From Topomyia yanbarensis (Eukaryota > Arthropoda > Insecta > Diptera > Culicidae): a stretch of 64,000 bases of DNA. Where the stretch lies: assembly GCF_030247195.1 (NCBI RefSeq), contig NC_080672.1:158789167-158853166 (forward strand), given 5' to 3'. Within the stretch, counting starts at the first letter, position 1. Each line of letters opens with the position of its first letter. Position numbers and translations under genes: made by a program. This document shows, piece after piece, positions 21,263 through 33,912 of this stretch. The notes under the pieces are model-generated. The model was given only the letters and a program-made list of their open reading frames with translations. It made no database searches and had not been told where the DNA came from.

Positions 21263-23590
21263 ACATGTCAACTGAAAAATAGGGTGAATATATAAAAATG
21301 GATTACTACTTTTTCTCTTAAGCTACCCAAACCAACGAATAAAACGTACCAGTGTTTCCAAATTTCGTGAAGTTTTAAAACAAACTCAGAAAATTCATTG
21401 CGGTTCTTTTGAATAGAAAAAAATATATTCTGAAAAAAATAGGAAGAGCGTAAAAATATGGGACACACTGTATGTTGAAAACCAGTAGCCCAACATATTT
21501 ACTCAAATGCTGGCTACGCATAGTTTGACAGTTAAAAGTCAGAATTCATGACATGCAATTTAATAAAAAAAAGTTACTTTGCTTGCAGACCGTTACCTTC
21601 ACGGCGGTTAAGATATGTCAAGATATAATTTACCGATAAATAGGAAATTTCCAATTATAATAGCTATGGAATGACATTTTGAATGACGATTTTCTCCGAT
21701 CGGAAAACTCAAGTTGAATTAGACATGCAATAAAGTTTCCATCCAGACAGCAACCATACGACGACTGGTCCATGGTCATTGAAATCTAAGAGACATTGGA
21801 GGGATTCCATGAGAAACCGGCCGACCGCAAAATATTACCATCGTCGATTCGAACGAAACTTTGCAGGTGTGTTCGCTGTATGAATCTCCATGATATTCTC
21901 TGGCAATTGGAATATTTTGATACAAGAGTAATTTTTCAAAAAGGCGTAAACGTTTCTACGTGTATGAATTTCAATTTTTTTTTGTTCGATTACTGTATTT
22001 TATACAGCAAAACTATCTGAGAACAAGTTACAGGGAATGAATACTTCTGTCCGAAAAAAATATACGCTGAAAAAAAATATTGTGTCATTTTTCAAACAAA
22101 GCTAAAGAGAAAAGAAACATTTTGATTGTGATTGCATGATGGAGAAAAAATCGGTAAAAAAGTTTTTCTAACAATAACTTCGTACAAGTTTTTAAATTTC
22201 ATACTAATTGACATACAAAATTGTAATTTTATTACAGAATATAATTCTAAGCACCATTTAAAATCCAAATGCATTTAACAAAAAATCTTCCAAAATGCGA
22301 TAGTTTTCGAGATATTTGAAATTTTGCTCCTTCAAAAACAATTAATTCGTGTAATTATGCTCTTTTTAAAAGTTATTCGCGTTACCCCATCAAAAGATGT
22401 CAAAAATTTAATGTTTATCGTTTTAACGACTTGTAACTTTAAAATGTTTCACAATATCGCCTTGAAAGATTTTCGGACGGATCTTCGTGGAATTCCTTCT
22501 TGCGAAAATATCAATCCTAAAATGTATTAATGAGAAAGGCACCTTTGCCTAACTAGGTAAAGTAAAACAACAATTACAAGCAATGTGGTACACCAAATTA
22601 GCTCGGCATTTTTTTTTTTGTTCGTGGAATACACACCGCATATTTTTACAACCTCCTCGAATTCCGTCATAAAATTAGAATACCCCCCTTATTATCTAAA
22701 TAATACGTTATTAGTATATCAGCCCCACACACTTAATTTTTTCTGACGAATATCAGTTTTTTCGCATCTTTTGCCGAAATCTCAACAGCTGAGATCTCTT
22801 TTTAAACCAAATTTGACCAGAAATACCAGAAATAAATAAATTCAATAAACGAGTTTTTTTACATATTACGTATTGTACAATGTTCATTTTAAAATCGAAA
22901 TTTCGAGACCCCCCCCGCCGGAATTTTTTTCTGGATCCGAAGTCCATCTATTCTGCTTATTCCCTCGTTACGTTACGTTCGGCGTTCGTCATTCGAAGAT
23001 CATCACACGTCACTTTTTAATTTTTAGTTTTCTTTAAACTTTTTCAGCCCAGAAAATTTTTCAACCAAAACTTCTTTGAAAAGACGAGATTCACACCCAA
23101 CGTCATCGGTAACAGGTTGACTTTGATTGCCTGTCGAATTACCGTTCAGAACCTTCGTGTTCGGTTAAACGTAAAATGAACGATCCATGCATTTTTTCTG
23201 CTTATCAATCCATCAGGAATGAACACCAAGCTCCTGTAGCCTCGTATTTTTCAAGACTTCTCAAACTTCCACCATTATTGATTACTTATTTTTATTCGAA
23301 AGAAGATTTACTTCTATTCTTCCACCCAACGAGTAAAAGTTCGTATTACTTTTTCGTTCCATACTCGAGAAGTTGTCTTGATCCGGCGGGATTTTCGGTT
23401 CTTCTAAGTTTCCATCTGAAACGGCAGTTGGCGGGTGCGGAGGTAGGGCAACAACACCCACGTCACGAACATTTGTACTTTTGCTTTCTCGTTTCTCACT
23501 ACTCCTGCTCGGCAATCACTTTCACTCACTTGTCGTCTCAAGTTCGAGGGATGCTTTGGCTGATCTCCCATCAGCCGTTAGTTAGCTGGA
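21263..23590. other. intergenic, no gene; one repeat end
   Basis: AT-rich. The stretch ending at about 22555 (GAGAAAGGCACCTTTGCCTA) resembles the GAGAAAGGCACAATTGC end of the mosquito repeat at 34.4 kb. It is probably the end of a diverged copy. Two ORFs at 23176-23631 (plus) and 23282-23515 (minus) overlap and lack motifs. Confidence 0.4.
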
Positions 23591-23856
23591 GGAGAATCAT
23601 TGTCGATGCTGCTGAGAGCCTTTCGAATTAAAGATGAATGACTGACTCTCGGCCATCAATGACGGATTAGGTTGCATGTAGTATGTATCTGGGGAAAATA
23701 TTAGATCAATGGCAGCTGCGGAAAAATCGGTAAAATTTTTCCAGTCCTGCTCCTTCGCCATCGATTCAATTGAATTATCCGCATGGGAATCGCTGTCGAT
23801 TTGCTTGCACACTTCGTAAAGCTTGATGAATTCAGACGGATAATATATTTTTTATG
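23591..23856 (-). pseudogene. decayed unrecognised coding fragment
   Basis: On the minus strand the frame reads YYPSEFIKLYEVCKQIDSDS, then AKEQDWKNFTDFSAAAIDLI, then FSPDTYYMQPNPSLMAESQS, and stops at 23597. The composition, with aromatic residues and balanced charge, looks protein-like rather than like translated AT-rich noise. There is a stop 9 nt upstream of the segment and no start codon at its head. Possible frameshifted continuations lie at 23.3-23.5 kb. It may come from an old transposon gene or a host pseudogene. I do not recognise the family. Confidence 0.3.
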
Positions 23857-26057
23857 GCACAGTCCCGTCTCCCGATATAGAAAACTTTTGACAAAGTTCT
23901 GAAAGTAGGGCCCAGAAGGCTGGTATGGTTTATGAAGTAAAAGAAGTTAAGACTGATGGCTCCTAACAGGAACTGTCAGCGTCGGTCTCGAAACGCTTGG
24001 TAAACGTTGGTATGTAGCCATCACATCAATATCGAAATAGGTTTTTCGTTTGGAAACCTGACCACAACTTATTCGGCTTGAATATTTGAGGTTAGAAGTA
24101 GCACGCATCAGATTAAGACGAGGGCTCTTCTTTCAGGCTGATGATACACTTTGAACTCAATGTAGTATTGGATAGCATGGCATCCTTGAAATTAATTTCG
24201 GAGTTTGGTACCAAATCATATCGGAAAACGTAAATGTTGATACAGTGGCAACGTCAAAAGAGGCACCAAGATGATAATGACATTACCTCATACTCCCACT
24301 AAGGTTTACACCTGAACGATTTATCTAAAAGGTAATTAATATTTTGACTCATGTTTTCTCAGTTAACGAAGAACGTATAACACCAAGCAGGTGATAATAA
24401 AAACGTCTAAGCAAATTTTCACTTGGTTAAAAAAATATTTTGGTTGTAGTACAGAACATACTAGTCTAATTTCTTCCGCAACACAAAAAGAACGCGCTAA
24501 TATAACACACAAATAATATTAAATTTTGTCTGAATAGACCCGGTCAAAAGATATGTAGAAGTGCCGACAACCGATCAGTGCCGGCAACCGACCACTTTCT
24601 CATACAATATATTATTTTCTTTGTTTTTTTTTTTTGCGAAAACAGCTGTGTATGTGAAAGTACGGAATTTACTGAATTAATATACATAAACATACATGGA
24701 GACATAAATTAATTTAAACAAAAAAAGTGAAAAAAGTGAAGTGTGACTTTTTTACAAAAATTACTATAACTTTGCGTATTTTGAACCGATTTGAAAAACA
24801 ATCAAGTGATCATAAATGTTGAAAGAATGGTCTAGAAATAGTACAATTTCAATATTATTGAAAAAGTTCAATAATTTGGTAGAGTTAAAGTTGTAAAATC
24901 GGAATTTGTAAAAACCCCGAAATAGGACTGACCAGAAATACATTGGTAACACGCAACGCTACTGTTACAGCAAGCCATTGCTTGAAAAACTATAAGAATA
25001 GAAAATAAAAAATAATAAAAATCAGCCTAAATGAGAACGATTTTTTTACTTCAAAATTAAATCAAAATAGCTGAATAATTTAAAAACGAATACATAATAC
25101 TAATTGATACATTCATATTAAACAACTGATATTTAAACTGGTATTGTCACGAGTCACATTCCCACTGATAGCACAAAACACTAACGGCAAATATCCAACT
25201 TTGACTCCTGCTTCCACGAAGGCCAAAAGCAAGCTGGCTGTCTTAGCTTTTCTTACTCTTACTACGAACTCTAAATAGGATTATGGTTTAACCATAATCC
25301 TAATAGGATCCCAGGTCGGTAAATGCTGAATTCTCGTTTTCACACGGCTGCAAAGATGATGTGTGATGATGCGGAATATTTTGAGGAATCTAAAATTTAA
25401 ATACTTAGAAAACAAGCTTAATCAATTCAGATCAGCCTTCACAATCAACGATATCAAATCTTTTCACTACATTTTAATGTCATGCCTATTGATGTGGTAT
25501 TAATTGAATTTACTAGTGATTCCTACATTTCCAGGTTTGATTCACTTCATTTTCTGGGAAATAAATTTTTAACGTTTTTAACGTTAATGTTTCAAAAAAA
25601 CACAAGCACAGCGTTGTTACAGCATCAGTCTTAATAGCATTAATTGTTATAAATAGTTTTACATGTACAGTACAACAATGTCTTTCTATTCTATTTAACT
25701 AAAGACACGAGTTTTGCTAGATAATTTGAGTTCTGAAATGCAGTATTCCTATAAAAAATAGAAAATAATAGACCCCAAAATGATACAGTTTAAAATCAAA
25801 ACGATTGTCATGCACATGGTCATGACCGGATGAACAATCTTGCTGAAGACACGACCTCTGTAGACCGTTAGACAGTTGGCATTAAACAAGTTAAAAATAC
25901 ACAACCTAATATCAATACTAGTGCTACGTAATAACAGAGTTTCGAACTTTCTAATTATGTAGCACTAATGTACAAATATATGATATGATGAATTTTGGAT
26001 AATAAATTGATGCTGATAGCCTAGGCAATCAACATCTTCAGCAGAGTCATTTATAAA
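23857..26057. other. intergenic, no gene recognised
   Basis: AT-rich and without motifs. A doubled word, GTGCCG(A/G)CAACCGA, occurs near 24561 and 24581. Sequence at 25.8-26.0 kb resembles 31.25-31.45 kb in diverged form (GCTGA(A/G)GACACG and TAG(A/G)CGTTAG-type words), indicating a dispersed repeat. Confidence 0.35.
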
Positions 26058-27911
26058 CAGGGTGGCGATTCCTGGAAAAAACCTGGAAAATCAGGGAAAT
26101 TCAGGGAATTCTATTTGACCTGGAAAAACCTGGATTTTCAGGGAATTTGTATTCAAATCAGGGAGAAATTTCGACCTGGTGCTAATATTTTTTTTAAACG
26201 CGACTGGAAAATATTGGCTCAAATATTCGATTGTACGCACTTACTCCCCTCAACACATGTTATACTAGGGAGAATAACAACATTTGATCCATCTCATAAT
26301 TACAACTTCTCACAAAAATGGTTATATGGGTCATCTCCCGTCAGATTTACAACCAAAATTTGAATTCCTTCCAAATTTTTTTCTTGCATTCTTTAGCTAA
26401 AAATAATTAACACGTATTTTTTTTGTTTTGGCTGAATATGATACTTTTTTAAAGTTATTAGATTTGTAACTTTTGAAGTTTATAAAATCGAACATTTTTC
26501 AATCACTGATAACTGCATGGAAAAAAATATTATTTACAAAAAGTAGTTTTTGCATGAGCTTACCGAAAAAAACATAAAAAATATTTTTTGTTATATAGCT
26601 TATGAAATCTGCAATTATTATGAACAAATTGATTTTTTTTTAAATTGGGCCAATTTTAAATATTAAAAATCATGTTTAATCTTTTTTTTGTGAAAAAAAT
26701 ATGGAGTGGATATCAAAATACAATGCGAGATATTACAGTTATAAACTGAAAACAAGCCAATTTTACACTAAGCGACCAGTGACAGACCTGTTATAATTGT
26801 ATTATCTCGTGAAGTACATTCCGAAATTTTTATTTTTACAATATAATTATAAATGATTTCAAAAATAATGAAATGTTTTTGGTTCAACTTAAAGAAAATT
26901 TGCTTCTAGTATTTTCAGAATACATAAGTTACATAGCAAAAACAAATATGCATTGCAAAAACAATTTCGGTGAGCTCATGTGAAAAGGAAACTTAATAAA
27001 TTATTTAATATTTTTTCTACAAATTGAATAGTTTCTGAGTAGAAGATTCATTTTATATGCATGCCAATTGATTTATCGACGGCCTTGTAGTGATTCTTCT
27101 GACTCAAGGTAAATACATATAAGTACACTTGATGTGCACAGGCCGTTTACTTTGACACGGCTTAATGCATTAGCTTGGCCGAACCGTGGGTATTTTTTAT
27201 GTTTACAAATTGTAGACGCAAAATATGGGTCAATAATGTTAGAGATACAGAGTGGTAGAGTAAGGATGATCTAGTTGCATTTCCAAAATAATAAAGCAAT
27301 AAATTCTTTAAAAACTACAAGAGGCTATAGGGTTGCACGAACTGTAAACGTAGGACTATACTACTTCATGTAAAATATTTATTTTCTTAGTACATTTAGA
27401 GTAATAATAAATCAAATATATTTCTTACGAATAGTTTAAGCACAACCAATCAACATCGATTGTTACATATTGAACCAATCCTTCTTGGTTATCAGATCAT
27501 TTCATTTGTAGTAGGTGATCGAATCCGATTAAACTTATTTGAGAAGATCCGAAGAAAGAAGACAGAAAACCGTGATCGAACTAATACCTGAAACTATCGC
27601 ACAAGACCAGCTTTTGAAAATTGTAAAAAAATTTCGGTTGTGTGTGGTAAAAAAACCCGGACCGGTGAGGAAAAATCAAATTTTAGACAATATAATCACA
27701 TTTCATGTGTAGAACAAGCTTTCTAGTTTTATTTTGCCATCATTTTAACTTTCCTAAAGTACGTATACAAATGTAGCGAATGCAGTGGTCTTAATCATAT
27801 ATCTGTGCTTTCCATCGATCCGTGTAAATTTGTTGCTAAGAAAGTTTTCGTCTTTGCGCAATGAAAGCACAGATTGCTATCATGCAGGTTACGCATGCAT
27901 CCGTTAACAAA

Positions 27912-28146
27912 CAGAGATGCCACATTGAAATCTGTGTTTCGGTCAAAAATATCATTTTACCATCTGTGATGACTGAAGCAGGAAAAAATCTGTGATAAAT
28001 TTCCGAAAAATCACAATATTTCCAAAAATCTATCCAATTTTGATCAAAATGCCAAAAATCTATCATCTGTGAAAAGGAATCTGTGATCAAAAATTGTGAA
28101 AAAAATATCTGACATTACAGAAATATCTGTAAATATAGTAACCCTG
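27912..28146. mobile_element. hAT-type MITE, 235 bp
   Basis: It starts CAGAGATGCCACATTGAAAT and ends with AACCCTG, whose complement starts CAGGGTT. The interior repeats ATCTGTGA and AAAATCTAT words. The flanks TTAACAAA (27904-27911) and CCAACAAA (28147-28154) agree at 6 of 8 positions, consistent with an aged 8-bp target duplication typical of hAT elements. Confidence 0.5.
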
Positions 28147-28820
28147 CCAACAAATTTGATATACCTACATTCGCCTCAAACAAGCGAACAAAGCAAAATG
28201 AGTCAACGCTGATGATGATGGGTAGAGCGAAAGAGACAACTAGTATCACGACACTATGTTAGCCGTGTTTGCAAATGGAGCTCGAATATACAAGCGGTTT
28301 TGTGTAGGAATAACTGTATTCGAGATTGTACATAAAAGTGTGCTGGAAACGAGCACAACACAAAAGCATAGCACTCGATAGCGTATCTTCAGAAGCAGTG
28401 TAACGGACTTCTCACTCAGCTACACTGGCTGTGCAAACACACAGCGCAGTGATCTGCTCCGCCTGCCGTTCAACAGGCAACTGAGCTTGTCCGGCCAAAT
28501 TCGTTCTTTAAATAGTCGATGATAACGTTATTCATAGAAGCGTTGCGCGCTAGGTACACAAATCTGTCGTACCGGGCTTGGGAAGCGCTATCTTCTGTGT
28601 GTAATTGCGCGATATTTTGGCAAGGTTGCATATTATTTAAATTTTTAATGCCATGATATCAAAAATCTTTGGGTTTATCTATTGGAATTCATTCTTAAAA
28701 GTATTTCGGGGCGATTCGTGCAAAAAATTTGAAAATTTATCGGGAGATGGCTGAATTATTTGCGTTCAAAATTGGACCACTTTTCGTTACATACCATTTT
28801 TGTAGAATTTGCAAAGTTCA

Positions 28821-28886
28821 CTGACAGACAGAATTATTAAGACTGAGAGACAGAATTATTAAGACTGACAGACAGAATTATTAAGA
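28821..28886. repeat. 22-bp tandem repeat, three units
   Basis: The unit CTGACAGACAGAATTATTAA plus GA occurs at 28821, 28843 and 28865 with a single C-to-G difference in the middle unit. Confidence 0.85.
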
Positions 28887-29796
28887 AACTAAATAAAGTT
28901 GTGACGACCGCTCCGGGGTCAAATTATCAGATAGTCTCATGACGATTGTTAACACATCTCTGTGGCAAACCCAAGAATTTTGACATCCATATTGCTATGA
29001 TTCTTTGAAATTTACAAATAGTATTTCATACCTGGGACACACCTCCAGGACCGGGTGTCCGGAAACAAGATCTCATACGATTCCTTATAGCAGGTTTGAA
29101 AAAGTAGATGACTTCCTGATTCCAAACCACCTACAAATATTTGAATAAGTTTAAAATTATAATAGTAATGACCATTACCCTGTCAGTCTGTTATGCGGTA
29201 GAAACAACCAAAACGTTCGCTCAGGTCTACATTCATTTATGCCTAGTGATGTACTATAATGTCATCAAGTTTCAGGTTCTAGTTATGGAAAGCACATTGT
29301 AATTTTAATTGAAATCTGGAAAGATACTCGCGTACTATGTCGTTACCTAACGGTTAAACTCTCAACTCCGCTTAATAATTCAACGTTTTCAATATGGGTT
29401 TCCGTGTATAATAGAACTGTATGAAGATGACTTTCGCAAGCTTCAGTTTCAATATCATCTTCCGCTAACATACGGGCGGATACGACAATATTTAAAATCA
29501 ACTAATAGTGTATTTAACCGAAGTTTACCTCCCTTTTGCTGCGAAGCTTCACTCATCTCACAACAAACAGACAAACGATCATCGCAAAAAAAAATCGGCA
29601 GTGTATTATCACTCACCATAGATCGTGGCGACTGTTACGTTTGCTTAACTTATAGCACTAGCTTGAGCAGAGATAGAATATACACTAGTGTCCTTTTTGT
29701 GTGCTGTTATTGCCAGATTGCATTAAAAATCGCTTTATTTATTTATTTGTTTGTATTTATTATATTGCTAGATGGAATTTTCAACTGACCTTTTCA
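28887..29796. other. no gene recognised
   Basis: AT-rich interior of the possible 5-kb element. I see nothing definable here. Confidence 0.35.
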
Positions 29797-29874
29797 CTGC
29801 CGTTCAACGCATAATTGTCTTATGTATAGAGGGAATCTCATAGAACATGGTACGAATACGATCTTAACGGCAGT
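29797..29874. mobile_element. palindromic mini-MITE, copy 2
   Basis: CTGCCGTT at the left pairs with AACGGCAG at the right. ACGCATAATTGT and ATCTCATAGAACAT inside match the copy at 10503-10585. At 78 bp it is non-coding. Confidence 0.6.
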
Positions 29875-30966
29875 TTAGAGGGCACTTAATTTCTGAAATG
29901 ACGAATTGGTGGGAAAATAATTTTCGAAGAAGTGTTTAGCCCTCATATTCTGCCTATCACTATAATTCGGAATAATCAATACCTTCAATGACTTCGTTCC
30001 TTAATGATGCTTCGAATTATACACAAACACATTTGACGTTTTTATTTTATTATTATTTTATTAGTGTACGAGCAGAATGTTTGTCTCACTAGAGAATCCA
30101 TTTCGTCGTTTCTTAAGATTGTATTTTGCATTTCTTTTATATGTAGCTGATGGCAATCGAGTATTAGACGTTTTGGAAACGGTGTGAACACAGATTGCCG
30201 ATTAGCCAAGCTTTTTTGAACTATTCCAATGAGATATCTTTTGATTTCCGTTTGGACCGCACATATTATTTCTAATTCGCATTTCTTTCGACCCATTTTT
30301 GAAAGCGCATTTAACATGTCAACGAATTATGTATTTTTGGATAAAAAAGACATTCGTCCATATTTGTAAAAAAAATTCATTTTTGGTTGAATATATCAAG
30401 AGATCTATGTGTTTTTAGGTTTCCATATTTTGTCGCGAACAAACTTTACATTGCAAATTGACCTAAGAATTGGTTACGACCACCTTCAAGGGTGTTTGGA
30501 ATATAATAGAGTATGTTAAAACGGAAGTCGCGCATGACACTGAATGAGCAGCCGCAGTTTCCCAAAGACAATTCGCTAGCTTTTCATAGTAGCGTGCACT
30601 CAGTGCACCAGCGCGACTGCCGGAAGATTAACGGAAGATCCCAGACTCATCACCATTTCCACACAGACTAAAATACATGCCCAAAATGTCAATCCGCTTA
30701 TTTTTCCAGAACACTAGCTCCTCCTTTTATACACGGTCCCATACACTCATTTGCTTGTCGGTCATCCCTCGAGCTTGGTAACAATTTTTCAGATTTGGAA
30801 ATATTTAAATTACATGACAGTTAAAAGACCAAAAGTGGTTTAATTGAAATGGAAGATACAAAAAGTTTAAAACTAACTAAAAATGAAAAAATGGTGTAAG
30901 CTCAAACGATAGACATTGAAAAATGTTAATTTAATTTGTTTGAGCACTCTGGAAAATTTATAAAAA
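29875..30966. other. no gene; segment related to the foldback element at 34-36 kb
   Basis: 30520-30640 (GGAAGTCGCG, CACTGAATGAGCAG, GCGTGCACTCAGTG, GGAAGATTAAC) matches 35083-35200 of the palindromic element in order and orientation, in diverged form. A 91-codon minus-strand ORF at 30042-30317 has no known motif. Confidence 0.4.
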
Positions 30967-31025
30967 GGTCTGGAAAAACCTGGAAAATTAGGGAATTTCA
31001 TTTTCAGAAATGAGTCGACACCCTG

Positions 31026-32901
31026 ATACAACCAAGTTAATGTGGATAGCAAGCTGTCTAAATCGGAGGTCCATCACTACAGCATTCTATAATCGATTTT
31101 ATAATCCAAAATTAATTTTATCATTTGTTTGTACACTAGTTTCACGTAGTTAGAAACTTATGAATCAAACGGATGATATCCACACGGTCTTGTCCTTCAA
31201 CACAACTTGACTGAGGGTGCGAATTTCGCAGGAAATCAAGATCACCAGATAAAACATCTCCAATAATGAAATATTATTTCTCATATACACTAGCGCCACG
31301 AGTTAATAGAGTTCCAATTTAAAATGGTTGTCACGCGTATGAGCATGGCCTTTTAAACGATTTTGCTGAGGACACGGATTTTCTAGGACGTTAGGAAAAT
31401 AAAAAGTTGTAGTGCGAAAATTCACATGTACGCTAGCGCCATGTAGCGCCAAAAATCCAAACTAAAATGTTCACTTGCCAAGCTACTTAGACCCAAAGAA
31501 CAACTTTGTTGAAAAGAGCGAATATGTAAATAATCAGAATATTATCCTTTCCTAGATGATGCAAAACTATTCGGGGAGCGCACTCACAGTGCAACTCGAG
31601 TGGCGCAATATTCAATATGTAAGTTGCAGTACTTATTGAAGCGAATCCGAACGTATTACAGGTAGGGTATATATGTATATATATAAGCATATAATCATAT
31701 CAATAACCGATTCGACCGCGCGATAACGAAACCTAACGGAATGAAAATATTGATTTGTTCGTAATTTGATAAAAATCAGTGCCTGACTGAAAAGGTAACG
31801 CCATTCATTCTACAGGTTACCGAATCGAGTGATTGATCCTGTCTGATATGGCACATCTGTTATTCTCAATCGATATGATTATCGCGAATTACGTGCCTCG
31901 AGGTAGATTCTAGGAATCGTTCCAATATCGGATTCCATACACTATCTGCTGAACAGAAAATCTGCCCTTGTCCGCCTGGCGTAGACCGTAGAGGTAGCCA
32001 ATGTGGCAAGGGTTGATTTGTTTCATTGCCGATTTGATCGATGAATATGGAATTATTTAGAGAAGGAAAAATAGACGCTGCCAAGGATTAATCGCTTTCA
32101 GGAACGTTAAAACAAAGCATGCTATGGTGATAGAAAATGGAAGAAGTTGAAGTGAAAAGTAAAGGCAAGGCAAGATTATTTTTTAATAGTTACACGAATC
32201 ATAAATAAGCATTAGTATAAAAATATGAGTAACTATGTTGGAAGATAAATCAATTATAAAAAATAAATTAAATCAATTAAATTAATCATCAAATTAAATC
32301 AAATTAAATCAATCAATTAGAACATTGAACAGTAGTTGCTTAGTAGGGATATTTTTTGCATATGTCAATAACATTGGAAGAAGCGATTGTATTCATTCGA
32401 TTAGGCTAAAAGCTTTAAAAACTTTATGATATTTCTACATACCAGCACAGTTGGATAGCTTATATTTTATTTGTTGTTTTAACGGATAGTAGGGAGAAGC
32501 TTATAATTGTTCAATTCATTGAGGGAAGACTCTTTGGCACCTCCCCAGCAGAGGGAATATAACGAATGGCAATAACAGTTCTCGTTGATAGGAGGTAAAT
32601 CAGACAACCAATCAGTCAAATGGATAGATTAAATGATTTCAGGAGGGGTTTTGTGTTTGTTTTTTGATAAAAGTGCATACTTCAACAGAAGCTTGTTGTG
32701 TGATTTTTTAGTAGGGCGGAATTTATCTATGGCACTTAACTCTAATTGATTTGTTTATTGATTGTGTCTATTTGAAAATTTATATTAAGTACATCGAACC
32801 AGAGGCGAAGTGGGAAATATATAGGTTGGATTGTGTTAGCAGCTGAGTTCAAGCAAGTATTAACCCACAAATGTCTATCTTCTTTTTTAGCGTAAAATAC
32901 A
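31026..32901. other. intergenic, no gene recognised
   Basis: Contains a diverged dispersed repeat at 31250-31460 (GCGCCACGAGTTAATAGAGT) and an AAATTAAATCAA-rich patch at about 32250-32320. No coding motif. Confidence 0.4.
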
Positions 32902-33912
32902 TTTTTGCCTTTCTCAATAGAAAGGTATTGCAATTGCTCTGAAAACCGACATTTTAACGGAGGCCCGGAGAGCCGAGTGACATATACCATTCGATTCAGT
33001 TCGTCGAGTTCGGCAAATGTCTGTGCGTGTGAATGTATGTGTGTATGTATGTATGTATGTATGTATGTGTGTATGTATGTATGTATGTATGTATGTGTGT
33101 GTTTGCATCTGTGTGTATGTGACCAAAAATGTCACTCATTTTTCTCAGAGATGGCTGAACTACAGGGTGGTGAGCACGATCACGCAGAAAATGTCGATTT
33201 TAATAAATTCTGCAATGAATGTATAAAGGTGAAAATTTTTCCAAAATATGACCACAACTGCTTCGATTTGTAGTATTAGGTCGCTAACATCCATTCAAAG
33301 TCTATTTGGCCACATTGGCCACCATCATCGGTTTTGGAAGCCCCGGCGGAAGTATCCAAATTCAGAATAACTGTCACATCGGTTTCTCGGAGATGGCGAT
33401 CACATAGCAAACTGCGATTCAAACCGATACTTTGATGAAAGCAAAAAAGGTAAAAATTTCGCTATAATGTCTCTCAAACAAATTAAATTTTCTATTCTAG
33501 ATCACCGACGGCCAACCAAACTTTCGTTGACTACATTGACCACCATAGACGGTTCCGGAAGCGCCCGGGAAAACTAGCACTCATTCCAGTTTCTCGGAAA
33601 TAGTTGAGCCGATTTTCACAAACTTAGTCCCAAATGATAACTATATTATCCCCACAGATGTCTATAAAATTTCGCACGGATCGCTTATATGGTTCCGGAA
33701 ATACAGACTGAACCGTCCGGTCACATATGAAATTCCCATATAAGCCGGAACTCAATTTTTTTTCAATGGGAGGACCCCATGAAATTTTAGAAATCGAATT
33801 CGTATTTTTGATGCCAAACATCTTTAAAATGCATGAAACGTCGAGATTTTATGTTATCACGAATTTTTTTTTTTCATAAAGATCGACTTTTTGGGACTGC
33901 CGATTTCGCACC
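32902..33912. repeat. mosquito interspersed repeat, copy 1
   Basis: It starts TTTTTGCCTTTCTCAATAGA, then GAAAACCGAC, GGCCCGGAGAGCCGAG and CATATACCATTCGATTCAG. The same sequence restarts at 33913. The copy contains the GTAT microsatellite and two inner segments with TCTCGGA(A/G)AT words. ORFs here are artefacts of the microsatellite. Confidence 0.7.
33017..33122 (+). repeat. (GTAT)n/(GTGTAT)n microsatellite
   Basis: An almost pure GTAT tetranucleotide run with interspersed GTGT units at 33040-33105, within the interspersed repeat. Confidence 0.9.

Larger units (their letters stand above)
26058..31025. mobile_element. possible 5-kb non-autonomous DNA transposon with CAGGGTG ends
   Basis: The left end is CAGGGTGGCGATTCCTGGAA. 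The right end, reverse-complemented, is CAGGGTGTCGACTCATTTCT. The first 14 bases agree at 12 positions. Both ends carry the phrase CCTGGAAAAT(C/T)AGGGAA. Nothing between them codes for a recognisable protein. No convincing target duplication is visible, so two independent end fragments cannot be excluded. The interior contains its own MITE (27912-28146), a tandem repeat and a mini-MITE. Confidence 0.45.

Noticed and set aside
23176..23631. 151-codon plus-strand ORF as a gene
   Set aside because: It starts in AT-rich DNA, has low-complexity S/F-rich content and no motif. The opposite strand looks more protein-like.
32905..33273. 122-codon ORF with CVCMYVCMYV repeats as a cysteine-rich protein
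   Set aside because: It is a translation of the GTAT/GTGT microsatellite, and other frames of the same tract are also open.
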